Positions 58,929 through 64,000 of a DNA stretch of 64,000 nt are shown here, in pieces. The translations under genes and the position numbers were made by a program. Numbering within the stretch: position 1 is the first letter of the stretch; the number at the start of each line of letters is the position of its first letter. Origin of the DNA: DASZTV01 sp035548055. Its GTDB lineage: Bacteria; Actinomycetota; Actinomycetes; JAFAQI01. Below the pieces are notes generated by a model. The model did not search any database. It had not been told where the DNA came from and saw only the letters and a list, made by a program, of their open reading frames with translations. Where the stretch lies: assembly GCA_035548055.1 (NCBI GenBank), contig DASZTL010000088.1:1-64000 (forward strand). The letters are read 5' to 3'.

Positions 58929-59774
58929 TCAGGTCGCAGGCTGCGGCGGCTCGCCGCCGGCAAGTGCGAGCTGTCGGGACTGTGCGACGAGGCGGCCGGT
59001 GGAGTCCCACACGGAAGCCTCCTCGTCGAACCAGCCGCCCGCGACCAGGCGCGTGTGCGCTTCGCACGCGAGCCATCCGGGTGCGGGCAACCCGCGCAGC
59101 AGGACGCTCAGCTCGACGGTCGGCGCCCAGCCGAAACGGCCGAGGTGAAACACGGTCGGAAACGCACAGTCGACCGCGATCAGCAGCGACATGACGTCGG
59201 GCTCGGCGCCGTCACGCAGCCGGAACCAGTAGCGCTCCGCCGGCGTCCCGTTGGGTATCGGCTTGCCCGTCTCGAGGTCGAAGGCCATGGTCGCCGGGTC
59301 GACACGCATCTCGACGTTGTCGAACAGCGAGATCGGGAAGTTCGGGTTTCCTCTGCCGTCGCACTCTTCCGGCGGGGGCATGTCGGGTGGCCCGCCCTCG
59401 GCCCAGTCGGCAGCGACGTCGCCCAGCTGGCCACTCGTGACGGTCGCGTCGAGGTACGGCTTGTCGCCCTGCCACAGCACTGCTCGCGACGTCGAGGCGC
59501 GCCGGCCGCTGCGCACCACCTCGGTGCGAATCTCGGCAGGTCCTGATTCGGGTGCGCGCAGGTAGTGCGCCGTGACCGCGAGGGGATGCTCGGTCCCGAC
59601 GGCATCGCACGCGGCTCGTGCCAGGACCGCGAGCAGGTAGCCACCGTTCGGCTTGTCACCGATGTTCCACCCGGGATCGAGCTCCGCGTCGTACCGCGCG
59701 TCATTCGACGCTGTGTCGTACTCGCTCGACTCGCCGCGGCGACGAACAGCCGTCGCCTTCTCGAACGCACTCAC
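58929..59774 (-). CDS. Acyl-CoA thioesterase domain protein (TesB-like, acyl-CoA thioesterase superfamily)
   Basis: A 281-residue double-hotdog protein (DPGWNIGDKPNGGYLLAVLARAACDAV; HPLAVTAHYLRAPESGPAEI; WAPTVELSVLLRGLPAPGWL; ARLVAGGWFDEEASVWDSTGRLVAQSRQLAL). It belongs to the actinobacterial thioesterase family often found with lipid metabolism genes. GTG 59774 with GGAG eight bases upstream is chosen over an earlier in-frame start. It follows the F420-type oxidoreductase by 13 bp. Confidence 0.85.
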   Translation of the reverse strand: MSAFEKATAVRRRGESSEYDTASNDARYDAELDPGWNIGDKPNGGYLLAVLARAACDAVGTEHPLAVTAHYLRAPESGPAEIRTEVVRSGRRASTSRAVLWQGDKPYLDATVTSGQLGDVAADWAEGGPPDMPPPEECDGRGNPNFPISLFDNVEMRVDPATMAFDLETGKPIPNGTPAERYWFRLRDGAEPDVMSLLIAVDCAFPTVFHLGRFGWAPTVELSVLLRGLPAPGWLACEAHTRLVAGGWFDEEASVWDSTGRLVAQSRQLALAGGEPPQPAT

Positions 59775-59787
59775 AACGGCAGCTCCG

Positions 59788-60711
59788 TCACAACGAAACC
59801 AGGGCGGGAGCGAGCTCCTGCCACTCTCTGCGGGGAAGGCCGCGGCGATCGTCGACGAGCACTTGGACGGCGACGTGGTCGGCACCGGCGTCGAGGTGAG
59901 CCTTGATCCGCGCGGCGACCGCGTCGACCGATCCCCACACGCAGATGGTGTCGACCAGCCGGTCGTTGCCCCCGTCGGCGAAGTCTTCCGGCTCGAACCC
60001 GAAGCGCTGCAGGTTCGAGGTGTAGTTCGGCAGCCGCAGGTACGACGTGGTGTGCCGCCGCGCGATCTCGCGCGCCACCGCCGGATCCTCGGAGAGCACG
60101 CAGACCTGTTCGGGCACCAGCAGCCGGTCGGGTCCGAGGACCTCTCGTGCGACCGCGGTGTGCTCGGGTGGCACGAAGTAGGTGTGGGCGCCGTCGGCGC
60201 GCTCGCCTGCCAGCGCGAGCATCTTCGGGCCGAGCGCGGCGAGCAGCCGGGGCGGACGTGACGCGGGCTGCACTGCCCGATAGACGTCGTACCCGTGGTC
60301 CATGCCGTCGAGGTACTCGCGCATGAACGTCAGCGGGGTGCGGTAGTCCTCGCCGCGCACGTCCAGCAGCGGCTTGTGCGACACGCCGATGCCCAGGATG
60401 AAGCGGTCCGGATAGGCCTCACCGAGCGCAAGCTGGCCGGCCGCGGTTGCGAGCGCGTCGCGCGCCCAGATGTTCGCGATGCCGGTCGCGACGATCAGCG
60501 AGTCGGTCGAGGCGAGCAGCAGCTGCGCGGCGGTCAGCACCTCCCGCCCGACCGCCTCGCCGGTCCAGAGCGCGCGGAAGCCGGTCGCCTCGACCTCGCG
60601 CGCGGTCTCGCGCACGACCGCCGCGGTCGAATAGTCCAGCTGTCCGGTCCACACGCCGACCCGGCCCAGCCGGTCGCGCCAGGCCTCGGGATCCGGTCCG
60701 GCGTCAGCCAC
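59788..60711 (-). CDS. LLM-class F420-dependent oxidoreductase
   Basis: A 307-residue luciferase-like (beta/alpha)8 protein: RVGVWTGQLDYSTAAVVRETAREVEATGFRALWTGEA, LALGEAYPDRFILGIGVSH, and LAALGPKMLALAGERADGAHTYFV. The pattern LGPKMLALAGERADG is usual in actinobacterial F420-dependent members. Substrate unknown. Probably co-transcribed with the thioesterase downstream; starts 22 bp after the SPFH gene end. Confidence 0.85.
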   Translation of the reverse strand: MADAGPDPEAWRDRLGRVGVWTGQLDYSTAAVVRETAREVEATGFRALWTGEAVGREVLTAAQLLLASTDSLIVATGIANIWARDALATAAGQLALGEAYPDRFILGIGVSHKPLLDVRGEDYRTPLTFMREYLDGMDHGYDVYRAVQPASRPPRLLAALGPKMLALAGERADGAHTYFVPPEHTAVAREVLGPDRLLVPEQVCVLSEDPAVAREIARRHTTSYLRLPNYTSNLQRFGFEPEDFADGGNDRLVDTICVWGSVDAVAARIKAHLDAGADHVAVQVLVDDRRGLPRREWQELAPALVSL

Positions 60712-60732
60712 GGTCCGACGCTACCGGCCCGC

Positions 60733-61602
60733 TCAGCCGGTTCGGTTGAACCCCTCTGTGATCTTCTGCATCGCGGTCGTGAGCTCGCTGGGAACCACGA
60801 TGGTGGTGTTGCCGTAGGAGGCGACCTTCGCGAGCGCTTCCAGGTACTGGTAGGCGAGCAACGGCGCGTCGGGGTTGCCCGCGTGGATCGCGCCGAACAC
60901 GGTCTCGATCGCCTTCGCCTGGCCCTCGGCCTTCAGGATCTCGGCCTCTCGCTGACCCTGCGCGGACAGGATGGCCGCTTGCTTCTCGCCTTCGGCGGTG
61001 AGGATCTGTGACTGCTTGCTGCCCTCGGCGGTGAGGATCGCGGCGCGCTTCTCCCGGTCGGCGCGCATCTGCTTCTCCATCGACTCCTGCACGCTGGCAG
61101 GCGGGTCGATCGACTTCAGCTCGACCCGGTTGACGCGGATCCCCCACTGGCCGGTGGCCTCGTCCAGGACCCCGCGCAGCTGGCCGTTGATCTGGTCGCG
61201 GCTGGTCAGCGTCGCCTCGAGGTCCATGCCACCGATCACGTTGCGCAGCGTCGTGACGGTGAGCTGCTCGATCGCCTGCAGGAAGTTCGCGATCTCGTAG
61301 GTCGCCGCGCGTGGATCGGTGACCGTGAAGTAGATGACGGTGTCGATGTTCACGACCAGGTTGTCCGACGTGATCACCGGCTGTGGCGGGAAGCTGACCA
61401 CCTGCTCGCGCAGGTCGATCAGCGGCCGCATCCGGTCCAGGAACGGAGTGAGCAGGGTGAGGCCGGCGTTGACGGTTCGGCTGTAACGACCCAGCCGTTC
61501 GATCACACCCGCCCGAGCCTGCGGCACGATTCGCACCGATCGCGCCACCACGATGATGACGAGCGCGACGATGACGATGACGGCGATGAGTGCTGCGGAC
61601 AC
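60733..61602 (-). CDS. SPFH/Band 7 (stomatin-like) membrane protein
   Basis: A 289-residue protein with an N-terminal membrane segment (3-21), the Band 7 domain (about 25-190; PQARAGVIERLGRYSRTVNAGL; DNLVVNIDTVIYFTVTDPRAATYEI) and a coiled coil (about 190-245) with 11-residue repeats of the type ILTAEGxKQ. Such proteins form oligomeric cages at the membrane. It pairs with an NfeD gene 12 bp upstream, the usual stomatin-NfeD operon. Confidence 0.92.
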   Translation of the reverse strand: MSAALIAVIVIVALVIIVVARSVRIVPQARAGVIERLGRYSRTVNAGLTLLTPFLDRMRPLIDLREQVVSFPPQPVITSDNLVVNIDTVIYFTVTDPRAATYEIANFLQAIEQLTVTTLRNVIGGMDLEATLTSRDQINGQLRGVLDEATGQWGIRVNRVELKSIDPPASVQESMEKQMRADREKRAAILTAEGSKQSQILTAEGEKQAAILSAQGQREAEILKAEGQAKAIETVFGAIHAGNPDAPLLAYQYLEALAKVASYGNTTIVVPSELTTAMQKITEGFNRTG

Positions 61603-61614
61603 GAAGGTCTCCCC

Positions 61615-62061
61615 CTATGACGTCGAAGCAACTGTCGGTTGGACCACGGCGGTCGCACCGTCGATCTTGACAACCTCGACCCACTGGCCGGCTGGTATCT
61701 CGGTCCCGTCGGCGTACGGCCGGGCACTCCACTCGTTGCCTTCGAGCTTGACTCGCCCTCCCTCGGCCGTGGTGATCGCCGTCAGCGACATCGCTCGACT
61801 TCCGACCAGTCGGGCCGCGCCGCTGCGCAGCTCGGAGGGCTGACGCAGATGACGGCGCGCCAACGGCAGGACCGCGATCATCAACACGACGTCGACGACG
61901 CCGAAGACGATCCACTGACCGGTGGCGTTCGACCCGGCCGCGGCCGTGATCGCAGCGGCGGCGCACCCGCCGGCGATCATCGCCAGGACAAACGTCAGCG
62001 TCAGGACTTCGGCGACTGCCAGCACGACGGTCGCAATGATCCAGAGCACCCAGGCGTCCAC
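61615..62061 (-). CDS. NfeD-family membrane protein
   Basis: A 148-residue protein: two to three membrane segments (about 3-75) and a C-terminal OB-like NfeD domain (about 80-148; GSRAMSLTAITTAEGGRVKLEGNEWSARP, IPAGQWVEVVKIDGATAVVQP). The short type without the ClpP-like protease domain. GTG 62061 (DAWVLWIIATVV) is chosen over an upstream in-frame start with no signal. Partner of the SPFH protein. Confidence 0.88.
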   Translation of the reverse strand: MDAWVLWIIATVVLAVAEVLTLTFVLAMIAGGCAAAAITAAAGSNATGQWIVFGVVDVVLMIAVLPLARRHLRQPSELRSGAARLVGSRAMSLTAITTAEGGRVKLEGNEWSARPYADGTEIPAGQWVEVVKIDGATAVVQPTVASTS

Positions 62062-62129
62062 GGCGGAAGCGTAGGCGAAGTCCGCGTTGTGGTCATTCGT
62101 TGTACTTCGGCACGGTCGCCTGCCGTTGC

Positions 62130-62146
62130 TGTGTGCAAAGCACACA
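62130..62146. promoter_or_regulatory. Inverted repeat between nfeD and pdhA (candidate operator)
   Basis: TGTGTGC (62130-62136), AAA, GCACACA (62140-62146): a perfect seven-bp inverted repeat in the 142-bp divergent gap, 58 bp before the pdhA start. It could bind a repressor or activator of the dehydrogenase operon; no family can be named from the sequence alone. Confidence 0.4.
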
Positions 62147-62203
62147 TAGCCACCGCTGTGCCCGCGTGCCACGATGAGGGTGGATTCCCAAAAGGAGTGC
62201 ACT

Positions 62204-63361
62204 GTGACTGAAGCGTCGCGGAACCCGCGCGAATATGCATTACTACCGCAGCCGTCTGAAGGCCCTGAGTTCGTTCAGCTGCTGACCCCCGAAGGCGAAC
62301 GGGTGGAGCATGCCGACTATTCACTCGACATCTCCGACGACGAGATCAAAGACCTCTATCGCGACCTCGTGCTGGTTCGCCGCATCGACGCGGAGGGAAC
62401 CGCGCTGCAGCGGCAGGGACAGCTCGGGCTCTGGGCCAGCCTGCTCGGCCAGGAGGCGGCCCAGGTCGGCGCCGGCCGCGCGCTGACCGACAAGGACTTC
62501 GCCTTTCCGACCTACCGCGAGCACGGGGTTGCCTACTGCAAAGGTGTCGACCCGGTCACGCTCCTCGGCCTGTTCCGAGGCGTGAGCCAGGGCGGCTGGG
62601 ACCCAGCCGAGCACGGGTTCGGCCTCTACACGATCGTCATCGGCTCGCAGACGCTCCACGCGACCGGCTACGCGATGGGCATCCAGCGTGACGGGGGCGA
62701 CGCCGCGGCGATCGCGTTCTTCGGCGACGGCGCCACGAGCCAGGGCGACGTCAACGAGGCATTCGTCTGGGCGGCGTCGTTCAACGCGCCGATCGTGTTC
62801 TTCTGCCAGAACAACCAGTGGGCGATCTCCGAGCCGGTCGCCCGGCAGACTCGCATAGCGCTCTACCACCGAGCCGAAGGCTTCGGTTTCCCCGGTGTGC
62901 AGGTCGACGGGAACGACGTCCTGGCGGTGCTCGCCGTGACTCGGGCGGCGTTGGCCCGAGCCCGGGAAGGCAGCGGCCCCTCGTTGATCGAGGCCTACAC
63001 CTACCGAATGGCTCCGCACACTACGTCCGACGATCCGACCCGCTACCGGCTCGCGGCCGATCTCGAGACCTGGAAGCTCAAAGACCCGATCGAACGGGTC
63101 AAGGCCTACCTGTCGCGCAACGGCATCGCGGACGCGGCCTTCTTCGCCGACGTCGAGGCCGCCGCGGATGAGCTGGCGGCTCACGTGCGGGAAGGCTGCA
63201 TCGGACTGCCGAACCCGGAGCCGCTGTCGATGTTCGACCACGTGTACGCCGGCGGCTCACCGTTGCTCGACGAAGAGCGCGGACAGCTCGGGTCGTTCCT
63301 GTCGTCGTTCGAGGACGAGCCGGCTCTGCTGGACTCGCCCGCCGGGGCGGTGAGCCGCTGA
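62204..63361 (+). CDS. pdhA: Pyruvate (or branched-chain 2-oxo acid) dehydrogenase E1 component, alpha subunit
   Basis: Thiamine-diphosphate-dependent decarboxylase subunit of a 2-oxo acid dehydrogenase complex, 385 residues. The TPP-binding motif is GDGATSQGDVNEAF...QNNQWAIS; the phosphorylation-loop region YRMAPHTTSDDPTRYR and EAYTYRM are typical. GTG 62204 has AAAGGAG seven bases upstream. It overlaps the beta-subunit gene by one base (TGATG). Pyruvate versus branched-chain substrate cannot be settled here. Confidence 0.9.
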   Translation: MTEASRNPREYALLPQPSEGPEFVQLLTPEGERVEHADYSLDISDDEIKDLYRDLVLVRRIDAEGTALQRQGQLGLWASLLGQEAAQVGAGRALTDKDFAFPTYREHGVAYCKGVDPVTLLGLFRGVSQGGWDPAEHGFGLYTIVIGSQTLHATGYAMGIQRDGGDAAAIAFFGDGATSQGDVNEAFVWAASFNAPIVFFCQNNQWAISEPVARQTRIALYHRAEGFGFPGVQVDGNDVLAVLAVTRAALARAREGSGPSLIEAYTYRMAPHTTSDDPTRYRLAADLETWKLKDPIERVKAYLSRNGIADAAFFADVEAAADELAAHVREGCIGLPNPEPLSMFDHVYAGGSPLLDEERGQLGSFLSSFEDEPALLDSPAGAVSR

Positions 63362-64000
63362 TGGCGACCCTCACGCTGGGGAAGGCCCTCAACGAGGGGT
63401 TGCGCAAGGCGCTCGAGAACGACCCCAAGGTCCTCATCATGGGTGAGGACGTCGGCGCGCTCGGCGGCGTCTTTCGCGTCACCGACGGGCTTGCGAAGGA
63501 CTTTGGCGAAGACCGCGTCATCGACACTCCGCTCGCCGAGTCGGGCATCATCGGGACCGCGGTCGGCCTGGCGATCCGCGGCTTCCGGCCGGTCTGCGAG
63601 ATCCAGTTCGACGGCTTCGTCTACCCGGCGACCGACCAGATCGTCAGCCAGCTGGCCAAGATGCGGTACCGGTCCCGGGGCAACGTCACGCTGCCCGTCG
63701 TGATCCGCATCCCGTTCGGCGGCGGCATCGGCGCCGTGGAGCACCACAGCGAGTCTCCGGAGGTCTTCTTCGCCCACACCGCGGGCCTGCGGGTGGTGGC
63801 CTGCGCCGACCCCGCCGACGCGTTCGCCATGATCCAGCTCGCGATCGCCTCCGACGACCCGGTGATCTTCTTCGAGCCCAAGCGGCGCTACTGGGACAAG
63901 GCCGAGGTCGACACGGCGGCGCCGCTGTCCGGCGCCCTTCCCCTCGACCAGGCGCGCACGGTGCACGCCGGGACCGACGTGACCCTGCTCAGCTACGGTC
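63361..64000 (+). CDS. pdhB: 2-oxo acid dehydrogenase E1 component, beta subunit (partial)
   Basis: The first 213 residues are visible: MATLTLGKALNEGLRKALE, VLIMGEDVGALGGVFRVTDGL, FGEDRVIDTPLAESGIIGTAVGLAIRG, PVVIRIPFGGGIGAVEHHSES and EPKRRYW. These are the E1-beta TPP-domain hallmarks. Coupled to pdhA. The C-terminal transketolase domain, and probably an E2 gene, lie beyond the window. Confidence 0.93.
   Translation, partial: MATLTLGKALNEGLRKALENDPKVLIMGEDVGALGGVFRVTDGLAKDFGEDRVIDTPLAESGIIGTAVGLAIRGFRPVCEIQFDGFVYPATDQIVSQLAKMRYRSRGNVTLPVVIRIPFGGGIGAVEHHSESPEVFFAHTAGLRVVACADPADAFAMIQLAIASDDPVIFFEPKRRYWDKAEVDTAAPLSGALPLDQARTVHAGTDVTLLSYG

Noticed and set aside
1..64000. tRNA, rRNA, CRISPR arrays, insertion sequences and prophage genes
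   Set aside because: Looked for on both strands by eye; no cloverleaf tRNA with recognisable arms, no rRNA segments, no regular repeats with spacers and no transposase or integrase motifs were found.

Overview
The window is about 64 kb of high-GC chromosomal DNA (roughly 68-70% G+C by eye) from an actinobacterium, centred on the replication origin. Gene order, frequent GTG/TTG starts, ATGA-type overlaps, a SigM/anti-sigma pair, a CwlM homologue, an inositol-phosphate synthase and the run pcnA-NUDIX-DUF6049-murJ all point to Actinomycetes. The order rpmH...pcnA...ino1...rpsF-ssb-rpsR-rplI-dnaB in one direction from dnaA is the Streptomyces-like layout. I cannot assign a genus from the sequence alone. 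No rRNA, tRNA, CRISPR array, transposase or prophage gene was seen.

Layout. (1) 1-9010, minus strand: gyrA (partial, carrying an intein), gyrB, dciA (DUF721), recF, gnd, dnaN, a candidate oriC gap, dnaA. (2) 9490-15280, plus strand: rpmH, rnpA, yidD, yidC, jag, rsmG, parA, parB and a GNAT-like gene, ending in a clear intrinsic terminator. Two perfect parS sites lie inside the 5' end of parA. (3) 15536-27796, mostly minus: cwlM, trxA, trxB, rsmA/sigM, a pseudokinase gene, an NlpC/P60 endopeptidase, a small membrane protein, murJ, DUF6049 and a NUDIX hydrolase, that is, cell-envelope synthesis and redox control. (4) 27856-42591: pcnA, a FecR-like secreted protein, an MFS transporter, ino1 and its neighbouring padR with a perfect operator, DUF5318, a class A PBP, a GT87 mannosyltransferase-like protein, then rpsF-ssb-rpsR-rplI-dnaB. 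(5) 42624-60711, accessory metabolism: M20 amidohydrolase, acyl-CoA synthetase, ferredoxin, P450, MFS exporter, thioesterases, a secreted beta-helix protein with a plastocyanin-fused multicopper oxidase, a five-gene glycosyltransferase/methyltransferase/cyclase-fold/SDR set, an ECF sigma pair and an F420-type oxidoreductase. (6) 60733-64000: SPFH/NfeD pair, then divergent pdhA and the start of pdhB.

How it fits together. Regions 1, 2 and 4 carry initiation (DnaA, clamp, DciA, DnaB), topology (gyrase), origin segregation (ParAB-parS), protein insertion (YidC/YidD) and ribosomal proteins. Region 3 couples this to lipid II export and peptidoglycan control. Region 5 is less conserved and holds the candidates for new biology: a GT4-methyltransferase-cyclase-fold-SDR-methyltransferase locus, a copper oxidase/beta-helix operon and a P450 cassette.

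The most notable sequence-level observations are the intein interrupting gyrA directly after the catalytic tyrosine, in-frame parS sites that encode a repeated VSRET in ParA, a dispersed palindromic element present after parB and after rplI, DnaA-box clusters on both sides of dnaA and before dnaB, and several perfect inverted repeats with regulatory character.
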